Shown: positions 1 to 6,161 of the stretch, piece after piece
Layout of the letters: each line of letters begins with the position of its first letter
Numbering within the stretch: the first letter of the stretch is position 1
NCBI GenBank assembly: GCA_031257995.1
Contig: JAIRNN010000117.1
Span: 1-14,939 of the forward strand
DNA length: 14,939 nt
Source: Spirochaetaceae bacterium
Lineage (GTDB): Bacteria; Spirochaetota; Spirochaetia; Treponematales; Breznakiellaceae
Direction of reading: 5' to 3'
Program-made: the position numbers and the translations under genes
Notes under the pieces: generated by a model
The model's input: the letters and a program-made list of their open reading frames with translations, nothing else
What the model was told of the DNA's origin: nothing
The model's database searches: none

Positions 1-604
1 CTCACTAACCGGGCGCTCCAAGTCCTCAGTGACAGATGTTTCCTTTCTGTCTTTTGGGTGTTTTTCTTCGTAACGATCAGAACCTCCGGGGAAAAACGCT
101 CATAATACGCATAGCTGCCACCGGCATAAACTTTCCCTGTGTTAAGCGGACTTAAGCAGTTCCAGCAGCTTGTCAAGATTCTTATGTTCCCTCGCCCCAA
201 ACCAAAAGGCAACAGCTTCACCGCCCTCGTGATCAACAGCCCGCCGCAGCCAGATTTGACGCTTCTTATCATGATAAAAACGCCGCATTCCGTCCGTTTC
301 TACGCGAATCCTGATGTTTTTATGGGATTCGGGACAGCCTTTGTTCGCCTGTTCTATCATTTCCTCTTTTTTTAATTCTTTTATAACGGTATCGGCGCTT
401 GCGCCTCATTCCCGCGCTGCCGCCCGTTTGATTATGGCTTTTTTTGTATCGGGCTTACAGCCGTTACCGCCGTATTCCGCGTAAAATGTTTTATGGGAAC
501 AGGATGAGATTATTACAGGCATACCGCTTTTTACCGTTTGAAACGCCATACTTGCGGACATATTCACTTCCGCTGAAAGGACATTTTAATGCTGCCGCTG
601 CCAT
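1..604 (-). pseudogene. Degenerate IS1-family transposase, cut by window edge
   Basis: Translation of the minus strand in successive frames gives the parts of an IS1-family transposase in the right order. From ATG 604-602 (preceded by AAGGGGAG) comes a zinc-finger-like start, KCPFSGSEYVRKYG ... KKRYAC, in which one expected Cys is Ser. A one-base shift then leads to CSHKTFYAEYGGNGCKPDTK, ending at an in-frame TGA near 413. The same frame resumes with ADTVIKELKKEEM, after loss of part of the helix-turn-helix, and continues through DGMRRFYHDKKRQIW ... AVDHEGGEAVAFWFG. A stop and frameshift near 140-160 lead to GKVYAGGSYAYYERFSPEVL ... NTQKTERKHLSLRTWSARLV, which runs off the edge. The DE and TD catalytic pairs of the family are changed to DG and AG. 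At least two frameshifts and two stops mean it cannot make an active enzyme. The family call is from remembered motifs. Confidence 0.85.
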
Positions 605-921
605 AACTTCTCCCCTTAAAAGTTTCCAATATAGTATATCCCCTTCTATAATAATAAGTCTAGCACATTATCCATATTTCAAGGTTCTGGAAGGAAAGCA
701 CCTCAAGGGCTTCCCGGTTCAGCCGTTCCACGTTTTCCCCTTACGGGGGAATAGAAAATTGAAAATGATCTGATTGTGAATACTGCGCGTTCTATTACCA
801 TAATTTTCCCTTTTCCATTATCCATTCGCGCAGCGGCGCCCTCCTTTTTATATTATTTTAGCAGAAGTACGCTATATGCAAAACGCCCTGTTTATGGTAT
901 AGTTGAGGCAAGAGGACAAAC
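605..921. repeat. Repeat-filled gap: possible IS end and dispersed repeat
   Basis: This gap has no gene. On the minus strand it begins as the short leader of the dead transposase. The string GGATAATGTGCTAGAC (plus 658-673 reversed) could be the element's terminal inverted repeat, but the other end lies outside the window, so this is a guess. From about 738 there is a dispersed repeat: a CCCCTTACGGGGG hairpin core followed by GAAAATGAT and, at 782-809, a 28-nt block identical to 1399-1426. It ends near 840 with CCATTCGCGCAGCG, which recurs at 1776-1789. TATAGT at 898-903 could be the -10 of the next gene, but no convincing -35 is visible. Confidence 0.55.
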
Positions 922-1335
922 ATGAGTGTTTTTAAGGAAGAAATCACGCTGGAAAACGCCAGTGACAAAGTGAGGGTTGAATGTGGAATGCTCAAAGAAA
1001 TCCGTGCGGTTACGCTGGAGGCTATGCCCGATACCGGGGCGTGGACGCTGGTTATCAACGAGGGTGTCCGGCAAAAGCTGGGGCTTGCCATTGAGGAGAC
1101 GGCGGAGTCGACACTGGCAGACGGCAAAACGGATACCTACGGCATAACGGAAGGGGTGAAAATTCGGTGGAAGAACCGTAGCACGGTGCATCCCGCCGTG
1201 GTGGTTCCCAACGCGAAAGACATCCTCTTGGGCGCGTTGCCCCTTGAGGCGATGGATTTGATGGTTGACCCGGTAAACGAACAACTGGTCGGGGTTCACG
1301 GCGACCAGCCCTTGCATGTCCTTTATAGCTTGTAA
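922..1335 (+). CDS. Retropepsin-like (clan AA) aspartic protease family protein
   Basis: A 137-residue soluble protein with no signal peptide or membrane segment. The key motif is PDTGAWTLVINE, with the D-T-G triad at residues 37-39. It is followed by the family's usual flap region and by the hydrophobic-hydrophobic-Gly motif ILLGALPLEAMDLMVD near residues 101-116. This is the layout of small single-domain retropepsin-like proteins found in many bacteria, which would act as homodimers because each chain supplies one catalytic Asp. Trp follows DTGA, where Ser or Thr is usual in characterised retropepsins, so activity is uncertain. The ATG has AGAGG six bases upstream and a possible -10 (TATAGT) 18 bases upstream. 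It stands alone between repeat-rich gaps, so context gives no substrate. The family call is fairly secure; the biological role is unknown. Confidence 0.72.
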   Translation: MSVFKEEITLENASDKVRVECGMLKEIRAVTLEAMPDTGAWTLVINEGVRQKLGLAIEETAESTLADGKTDTYGITEGVKIRWKNRSTVHPAVVVPNAKDILLGALPLEAMDLMVDPVNEQLVGVHGDQPLHVLYSL

Positions 1336-1362
1336 ATGCCAATATTGCCGGGGACGGGGTAT

Positions 1363-1470
1363 TCCCTACGGGGAATGGAAAATGATATAATTTTGAAGAC
1401 TGCGCGTTCTATTACCATAATTTTCCATTATCCCCTTTATCCCCTTTCCATTTTCAATTCCCCGTAGGGG
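1363..1470. repeat. Small palindrome-ended dispersed repeat
   Basis: The left end reads CCCTACGGGGAATGGAAAATG (positions 1363-1383 without the last base or so). The right end, read on the minus strand from 1470, is CCCCTACGGGGAATTGAAAA. The two ends therefore form an inverted repeat about 20 bp long around an AT-rich middle. The middle contains the 28-nt block shared exactly with 782-809. Partial relatives with the CCCCTACGGGG core occur at 738-750 and 5030-5043, and a right-end-like piece lies at 8910-8935. It carries no coding capacity. It looks like a small non-autonomous repeat family of this genome. Confidence 0.6.
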
Positions 1471-1476
1471 CCGTGG

Positions 1477-1630
1477 GGGAGACTTCCCACTGTCAACAAA
1501 TTAAGCAAATAAAAGGCCCACAGATTTCCCAGATTGCACAGATTTTTTGTTTGGAAACCTTTCTTAAATCTGTGAAATCGGTGTAATCTGTGGACAAAAT
1601 TCTTAACTTGTTGACAGTGGGAGACTTCCC
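1477..1630. mobile_element. 130-bp MITE-like element with 12-bp target duplication
   Basis: The element proper is 1489-1618. Its ends are ACTGTCAACAAATTAAG (1489-1505) and the reverse complement of ACTGTCAACAAGTTAAG (1602-1618), 17 bp with one mismatch. Inside, CCACAGATT ... CACAGATTT (about 1519-1546) is mirrored by AAATCTGTG ... AATCTGTGG (about 1565-1592), so nearly the whole element can fold into one hairpin. The perfect direct repeat GGGAGACTTCCC lies immediately outside each end, at 1477-1488 and 1619-1630, as expected for a 12-bp target-site duplication. That length is in the range known for IS4/IS231-type transposases. No transposase is encoded, so it would have to be moved in trans. 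The target is the GGGGGAGACTTCCCC hairpin that ends another repeat in this window. Confidence 0.8.
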
Positions 1631-1807
1631 CTTTTCCCTTTATATTCCCTTTCCATGCCGGAGGGCCTGCTCTAGGCTGGAGCGGCCGGTGGGTTTCGGG
1701 AGCGCGGTGTTGTGAAGAAACATCCCCCCCCCCCCAATCCCCTCCATTCTGGGGGAAACACCCCGCCTCCATTTTCCATTCGCGCAGCGCGTAGGGGGCA
1801 AGACGGC
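1631..1807. repeat. Repeat-rich gap upstream of cvpA with a C12 run
   Basis: The stretch between the MITE and the cvpA promoter has no gene. It contains GC-rich fragments resembling the other intergenic repeats (a ctggagcgg ... gggagcgcgg stretch near 1677-1705), a run of 12 C at 1724-1735, and at 1770-1797 a CATTTTCCATTCGCGCAGCG block followed by GTAGGGGG. That block matches the right end of the repeat at 812-836. The C-run ends 72 bases before the predicted -35 of cvpA. Confidence 0.6.
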
Positions 1808-1836
1808 TTGCGCCAAACCGCCGTTCAGGGTAAACT
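1808..1836 (+). promoter_or_regulatory. Predicted cvpA promoter placed for a leaderless mRNA
   Basis: TTGCGC at 1808-1813 and TAAACT at 1831-1836 are separated by 17 bases. Seven bases (AACGTGT) then precede the ATG at 1844, so transcription would start at or next to the start codon. The nearest purine-rich string, AGGG at 1827-1830, is too far away and lies in the spacer. The hexamers are only fair matches to the sigma-70 consensus. Confidence 0.45.
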
Positions 1837-1843
1837 AACGTGT

Positions 1844-2332
1844 ATGGCAATAACCCCGTTTGACACGGCTTGTGTGATAATTATTCTACTCGTCGCGATA
1901 CGCGCCTCGCTTCGCGGCCTTGTTGCGGAAGTGGCGGGGACGGCTTCTCTCGTTTTGGGGGTCTTGCTGTCGGCGCTGTTCTTCGACGAGGGGGCCGCTT
2001 TCATTCGGGAGCGCGGCTTTGTTACGATGGCGGTCGTTCCCGAAATGATCGCGTTTGCCGCCATCTTCATCGCCGTGTTCATCGCGGTCAAACTGGTCGA
2101 GGGCATCTTGAAAGACATTATACAACGGATTTCGCTCTCCGCCATCGACCATCTTCTGGGGTTCTTTTTTGGTATCGCCGAGGCCCTTGTGGTGATCGTG
2201 GCGATCATGGCAATCATCAATGTGCAGCCGCTTTTTGACAAGAGCATCGTGCTGGACGGCAGTGTTTTCGCGCGTTTCTTGATGCCGAATGCCGAGGCGT
2301 TGCGGCGGGGAGTGTTGGGCCTCAATGTTTGA
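1844..2332 (+). CDS. cvpA: CvpA family membrane protein
   Basis: A 162-residue protein with four hydrophobic segments at roughly residues 5-22, 28-48, 64-88 and 103-128. The first is followed by the typical RASLRGLVAEVAGTASLVLG stretch (RG then a Gly-rich second helix), as in the CvpA/colicin V production family. These are inner-membrane proteins linked to colicin V production in E. coli and more broadly to envelope stress; the biochemical activity is not established. The frame is open further upstream, but the extension from 1712 crosses repeats and the poly-C run, so ATG 1844 is chosen, matching the usual family start just before the first helix. It heads an operon: its stop overlaps the start of the next gene by 8 nt (ATGTTTGA). 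Confidence 0.82.
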   Translation: MAITPFDTACVIIILLVAIRASLRGLVAEVAGTASLVLGVLLSALFFDEGAAFIRERGFVTMAVVPEMIAFAAIFIAVFIAVKLVEGILKDIIQRISLSAIDHLLGFFFGIAEALVVIVAIMAIINVQPLFDKSIVLDGSVFARFLMPNAEALRRGVLGLNV

Positions 2333-3662
2333 AAACATCATCGCGCAGGATGCGGCGGCGCAGATCGCGTTCGACATAGAGCGGCGGGCAATTCCCCCGT
2401 CGATCCTGTTTCAAGGACCGCCGCTGTCGGGCAAGGGGGCCTCGGCGCTGGAGGCGGCGCGGGTGTTTTCCTGTAGCGCCGAGGATGCTCCCTGGGGATG
2501 CGGCTGCGAACACTGCGCGCGCCACAGGCTCCTCTCCCATCCCGACCTCTTGGTTACCGGGCGGCGGCCCTTTCTGCCGGAGATAAACGCCGCGAAAGAG
2601 GCTTTCTTCCGGGAATCCCTGCCCACGACCAAGACGCTTTTTGTTCGCGCGGTGAAGAAGCTCCTCCTCCGGTTTTCGGCGGTGCTGGCGGAAGGGGATA
2701 CCCGGCTCTCCAAGATAAACGGGCCGCTCGAAAATATCAACGGCGATCTGGAAGAATGGGCGGCGGAAGCCCTGCAAACAGAAAAAAGCGAGAAAGAGGC
2801 GGAATCGTTCTTGAAGCTTACCTGCGCGATCATCAAAAACGCGGTCAAGCTGGATGCGGAGGGCATCACGGACACGATTCCTGTTTCTCATATCCGGGCC
2901 GCGTCGTACTGGCTGCACACCGCCCCGGCCGGGAACAAAAAAGCGCTCATCATCGAAAACGCGGAGAGGATGCAGGATGCCGCGCGGAATTCCCTGTTAA
3001 AGACGCTTGAGGAGCCGCCCAAAGACGCGGTTATCATCCTGACGAGTGCTCATCCCAAGATGCTGCTTGCCACGATTCTCTCCCGTGTGCGGCCCTACAC
3101 GTTTGTTCAGCGGAGCGCGAGGCGCGAGGCGGATGTTCTTCGCCGGGTGTTCCGAGAAAAAACGATCGCGGAAAGCGCGGGGTCGCCTCTTTCCGATTAT
3201 TTTGAACGGTGTTCCGGCGTTTCTCAAAAAAGCCTCGGAGCAAGCGCGGCATTGTGGGTCGCGTCCGCTGCTGCCGCCGCCGTTCTAGTGTTAAAGAAAA
3301 CACACGGCGTTCTGCCGCCCGAATTGGTCGCGCTCGGTAAGTACGCCGCGCCTATCGCCGAAAAAGCGGAATACGGGCGGCCCAACACCAACTTGAAAAC
3401 ACTTCTAGAAACCATCATGGAAAAGACGGCGGGGTTTGCCGAACGGGAGACCTTTGCCCGCTTTTTGGAGGAAACGCTTTCCGTCATCCGGGGCGCGCTC
3501 TTTACCCAGGAGATTACGCCGCTGGCCATCCGTTACACGGAAACGGGGAAAGCGCACGTCCGAACGGCGCAAACCGCCGTCGAGACCTACAATCAAGGGA
3601 AGGCGATCGCCCTTGAACGGCTTTTCCTGTCCCTGTCCGACAGTTTTGCCAGGACGGTATGA
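2325..3662 (+). CDS. holB: DNA polymerase III clamp-loader subunit, delta'-like
   Basis: A 445-residue AAA+ protein of the clamp-loader type, which helps load the sliding clamp during replication. In order: MFENIIAQ ... the family's start; a Walker A-like loop GPPLSGKG (31-38); a zinc-finger-like set Cys50, Cys59, Cys61 and Cys64; a Walker B-like segment ALIIENAERM (207-216); the strongly conserved NSLLKTLEEPP (222-232); and SRVRPY (253-258) in place of the SRC arginine-finger motif. Loss of Thr/Ser after the Walker Lys and of the SRC Cys fits delta' better than the ATP-hydrolysing gamma/tau. About 100 charged residues (roughly 85-185) are inserted between the zinc motif and Walker B, and the C-terminus is long. 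The start ATG overlaps the cvpA end by 8 nt; the stop overlaps the kinase start by 4 nt. holB versus dnaX is not settled by sequence alone. Confidence 0.72.
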   Translation: MFENIIAQDAAAQIAFDIERRAIPPSILFQGPPLSGKGASALEAARVFSCSAEDAPWGCGCEHCARHRLLSHPDLLVTGRRPFLPEINAAKEAFFRESLPTTKTLFVRAVKKLLLRFSAVLAEGDTRLSKINGPLENINGDLEEWAAEALQTEKSEKEAESFLKLTCAIIKNAVKLDAEGITDTIPVSHIRAASYWLHTAPAGNKKALIIENAERMQDAARNSLLKTLEEPPKDAVIILTSAHPKMLLATILSRVRPYTFVQRSARREADVLRRVFREKTIAESAGSPLSDYFERCSGVSQKSLGASAALWVASAAAAAVLVLKKTHGVLPPELVALGKYAAPIAEKAEYGRPNTNLKTLLETIMEKTAGFAERETFARFLEETLSVIRGALFTQEITPLAIRYTETGKAHVRTAQTAVETYNQGKAIALERLFLSLSDSFARTV

Positions 3663-4876
3663 GGCAGTTCTTAAGCCGCGCGTTGCGGAAATTCGATAAG
3701 TTGACCAAGGAGCAGCTCAGATCGCTCCTCATTTCCACATCGGACGAAGTAACCCGGCTGAAAACCGCCCTCGATTCCATCAATAACGGTCTCATGGTCT
3801 GCAATAAGCGGCATCGGCTCTCGCTGGTCAACCGGAGCGCGGAACGCTTTCTGCATCTCGGCGATTACGAAAACGCCGCGCAGGTCATCTGGCAAGTCGT
3901 CCATGACAAGGAGATCGCGGCCTTTCTGCAAACGGCGCTGCAAAACGGCGACCGCGTGGAGGACAAGGAATTCAATGTCGAAAAAAACGGCCTCGTCCGC
4001 CGCCTCTCCGTCAGTATCCTCCCCCTTGTCGAGGAACGCCGGGTAACCGGTTCCCTCGTGTTAATCGACGACGTAACCGAACGCCACGAACGGGAAACCC
4101 TGATGCGCCGGATCGAAAACCTCGCGTCGCTCACCACGCTTGCCGCCGGGGTCGCCCACGAGATAAAAAACCCGCTGGGCTCAATCTCCATCCACATCCA
4201 ACTCATCAAAAAAGCGCTCGCCCGTGGCCTGAAACTCTGCTTGGAATCCCATCGCGGCAACGCGGAATTTCCCGAACCGCGTCTGGGCTATGACTCGCTT
4301 GAAAAATACCTGAATGTCGTTACCGACGAGATAGACCGTCTGAACCGTATCGTCGTTGACTTTTTGTCCACCGTGCGCCCGATGAAACTGGAGCTAAAGC
4401 CGGGAAACATCACCGAGCTGCTTGCCGAGATGCTTGATTTCTATCACTTTGAACTGGAAGCGGCGCACATCAAGACAGAAACCGTCTTCTCCGAGAACAC
4501 CCTGCTCCTCCTCTACGACGAACGCGCGATGAAACAGGCCTTCCTCAACCTCCTCAAAAACGCGAAAGAGGCGATGGAATACGGCGGCATCCTCACCGTA
4601 ACAACCGCCCTCTCCGACGACAGGGCGATAATCAGCATCCAAGACTCAGGCTGCGGCATCCCCCAAGACCACCTGGAAAAAGTCTTCGAACCCTACTGGA
4701 CCACCAAACCAAACGGTTCCGGCCTCGGCCTCCTCCTCGTCTTCAAAATCATCCGCGAACACGGCGGCGACATCTCCGTCCACTCCCTGCCGGGAATCGG
4801 CGCCCGCTTCGACATCACCCTGCCCCTCCTCCAAAAAGAACGCCCCCTCCTGATCTTCAAAGGCGGCCCCCGCTAG
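3659..4876 (+). CDS. Soluble PAS-domain sensor histidine kinase, NtrB/AtoS type
   Basis: A 405-residue two-component kinase without membrane helices, so it should sense a cytoplasmic signal. A helix at 15-40 leads into a PAS fold (about 36-140, ending LVLIDDVTERHERE). The dimerisation/phosphoacceptor helix is AAGVAHEIKNPLGSI, with the phosphorylated His at 167. The ATPase domain has the N-box FLNLLKNAKEAM (Asn297, Asn301), the G1 box DSGCGIP (329-335), the F-box FEPYWTTK (343-350) and the G2 box GSGLGL (353-358). All residues needed for activity are present. About 20 extra residues (roughly 195-215) sit between the two helices of the His domain. It starts in an ATGA overlap with the clamp-loader gene, so it is translated with it. 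No response regulator gene follows, so its partner is elsewhere or lost. The last 370 bases are markedly C-rich and G-poor on the coding strand. Confidence 0.9.
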   Translation: MRQFLSRALRKFDKLTKEQLRSLLISTSDEVTRLKTALDSINNGLMVCNKRHRLSLVNRSAERFLHLGDYENAAQVIWQVVHDKEIAAFLQTALQNGDRVEDKEFNVEKNGLVRRLSVSILPLVEERRVTGSLVLIDDVTERHERETLMRRIENLASLTTLAAGVAHEIKNPLGSISIHIQLIKKALARGLKLCLESHRGNAEFPEPRLGYDSLEKYLNVVTDEIDRLNRIVVDFLSTVRPMKLELKPGNITELLAEMLDFYHFELEAAHIKTETVFSENTLLLLYDERAMKQAFLNLLKNAKEAMEYGGILTVTTALSDDRAIISIQDSGCGIPQDHLEKVFEPYWTTKPNGSGLGLLLVFKIIREHGGDISVHSLPGIGARFDITLPLLQKERPLLIFKGGPR

Positions 4877-4891
4877 GCCCCACAGGGGCCT
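4875..4891 (+). terminator. Hairpin at end of the cvpA-kinase operon
   Basis: AGGCCCC and GGGGCCT pair perfectly around an ACA loop and begin within the kinase stop codon. Only TTCCTTGGGG follows, so there is no proper U-run. It may end transcription weakly or be another copy of the short hairpins scattered in these gaps. Confidence 0.4.
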
Positions 4892-5125
4892 TCCTTGGGG
4901 GCGGCGCGATGTGAAAGAACGGCGGTGTCCATTTGCGGGAGAAGGAGGTTTCATATTATGAGGGGAAGCACCGCCGCCATCCGCTGTGGAGGCGATGGAG
5001 CCCGGCGTAAGCGGAGAGGATGGCGTGTCCCCCTACGGGGGAAAGAGAGCGCAGCGTCCGACCGCCTCCACGGATGCCGTCTGTCTTGGTGGGCGGCCAT
5101 CAACGCGGCTACCCCTGGCTCCAGC
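4892..5125. repeat. Convergent gap with nested inverted repeats
   Basis: The gap between the convergent kinase and coaW genes has no recognisable gene. CGGCGGTG (4920-4927) pairs with CACCGCCG (4969-4976). An imperfect inverted repeat follows, CATCCGCTGTGGAGGCG (4978-4994) against the complement of CGCCTCCACGGATG (5063-5076), enclosing a CCCCCTACGGGGG hairpin near 5030. A very strong Shine-Dalgarno-like GAAGGAGG at 4941-4948 lies 9 bases before an ATG at 4958. The 91-codon frame behind it is low-complexity, runs through the palindromes and resembles no protein I know. Confidence 0.45.
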
Positions 5126-5172
5126 CGGCTCAAACCCTGCAAACCATTTAATGGTTTGCAGGGTTTGAGCCG
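5126..5172. repeat. Perfect 47-nt palindrome
   Basis: CGGCTCAAACCCTGCAAACC followed by ATT is mirrored exactly after a single central T at 5149, giving 23-bp arms. It lies between the ends of two convergent operons, where it could stop transcription from both sides. Neither side has a run of T, so it is not a standard intrinsic terminator. It might instead be a dispersed hairpin repeat of this genome. Confidence 0.85.
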
Positions 5173-5257
5173 TCTTCCGCCACCCCCACTTCTTTTCCTG
5201 ACGAGGGGTGAAGGCTTAAATTGTTGGTGGTGAGACCACAACCGCGCCGTTTCCCCG

Positions 5258-6082
5258 TCACGCCAACCCCGCCCCGATAGCCGTGGTGTACTGCGCGTCA
5301 GGCGGGTAAACGAAGCGGATGTGGTACATCGAACCGATCTCGTCGAGGCTTTTCTTGCCGATAGGGTTGTCGCTGCCGCTTCCGGTGATGAGAACATTGT
5401 CGATATGCTTGCCCCGCGCGGCGAAAACGGACAACATTCCGATCACCTCGAAGACGAGGCCGAGAATGGCCAGCGCGATGTCCTCGTTTTTTGCCGTGTC
5501 GAGCATCTTGCCGAAGTTGGCCGCTGTGGATTCGCGGCGCAAGAAGCTGATGTCGCTTTCCATAATATCTTCGAGCATGAGATCGACGGGTTTCCGGTTG
5601 CCGTCTTTGGCCGCCCCCATGATGTCGTTGAAGGCGGAAAGCGAGATGAGCCGCTTGGAAAGGCCCAGAATCGTCCCGCCGCCGACACCGGAACCGCCCA
5701 GATGCGCGATTCTGTCTTTACTTGCCTCAATGAGGATCGTGCCCGTGCCGATGTTGGCAATGACGATAGGCTTTTCAGGCGACAACCCCGCAGCCTCGTG
5801 CGCCAGAAAGAGCCCCCCAACACCGATCGCCCTCACCTCGTCGATTTTTTCCGTGGGAATACCGAAAATGTCGTCCTTTATCTTGGACGAGCCTGCCCCC
5901 GTTATCCTGATTTTCTCGATGTCGGTCAGCTTAATGCCGTTTTCCACCAGCATCTTGCCGAATGCGCCGGTCGCCGAGGTAACCGCGTCCACCGCCTTCG
6001 TCTTTACCTTCCTGATGACACTGCCCTCTTCGATGGAGACCGCTTTTGTTATCGTACTGCCAATATCTATACCGACAATCAT
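5258..6082 (-). CDS. coaW: Type II pantothenate kinase
   Basis: A 274-residue enzyme predicted to phosphorylate pantothenate with ATP, the first step of coenzyme A synthesis, in the cytoplasm. It opens with the actin/hexokinase-fold phosphate loop GIDIGSTITKAV (residues 4-15), then has ITGAGSSKI, a GTGTILIEA phosphate-binding strand-turn, HLGGSGVGGGTILGLSKRL and, near the C-terminus, VLITGSGSDNP. The segment DIMGAAKDGNRKPVDLMLEDI matches the pattern of the CoaW (Staphylococcus/eukaryote-like) branch rather than type I CoaA or type III CoaX. Length is usual for the family. The start ATG at 6082 has no Shine-Dalgarno site but has a promoter 7 bases upstream. It lies 79 bases downstream of the lipoprotein gene on the same strand. 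Other ASKHA ATPases (BadF-type) are a less likely alternative. Confidence 0.85.
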   Translation of the reverse strand: MIVGIDIGSTITKAVSIEEGSVIRKVKTKAVDAVTSATGAFGKMLVENGIKLTDIEKIRITGAGSSKIKDDIFGIPTEKIDEVRAIGVGGLFLAHEAAGLSPEKPIVIANIGTGTILIEASKDRIAHLGGSGVGGGTILGLSKRLISLSAFNDIMGAAKDGNRKPVDLMLEDIMESDISFLRRESTAANFGKMLDTAKNEDIALAILGLVFEVIGMLSVFAARGKHIDNVLITGSGSDNPIGKKSLDEIGSMYHIRFVYPPDAQYTTAIGAGLA

Positions 6083-6089
6083 ACGCTTG

Positions 6090-6118
6090 AGTATATTAGG
6101 GAAAACGGTTCGTTACAA
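6090..6118 (-). promoter_or_regulatory. Predicted coaW promoter placed for a leaderless mRNA
   Basis: Reading the minus strand, TTGTAA (6118-6113), a 17-base spacer and TATACT (6095-6090) form a good sigma-70-type promoter. Only seven bases (CAAGCGT) separate the -10 box from the ATG, so the mRNA would begin at the start codon. No Shine-Dalgarno sequence is present. Confidence 0.6.
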
Positions 6119-6161
6119 GGTATGGGGACACCCAATGCCGCGCGCGAAGCGCAACAAACTC

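Noticed and set aside
444..773. 109-codon plus-strand frame
   Set aside because: It is the antisense shadow of the dead IS1-type transposase plus repeat sequence.
4958..5233. 91-codon frame with an excellent ribosome-binding site (GAAGGAGG)
   Set aside because: The protein is low-complexity, Arg/Gly/Pro-rich, encodes both arms of the 47-nt palindrome and resembles nothing known. It is kept only as a note on a possible lost gene.
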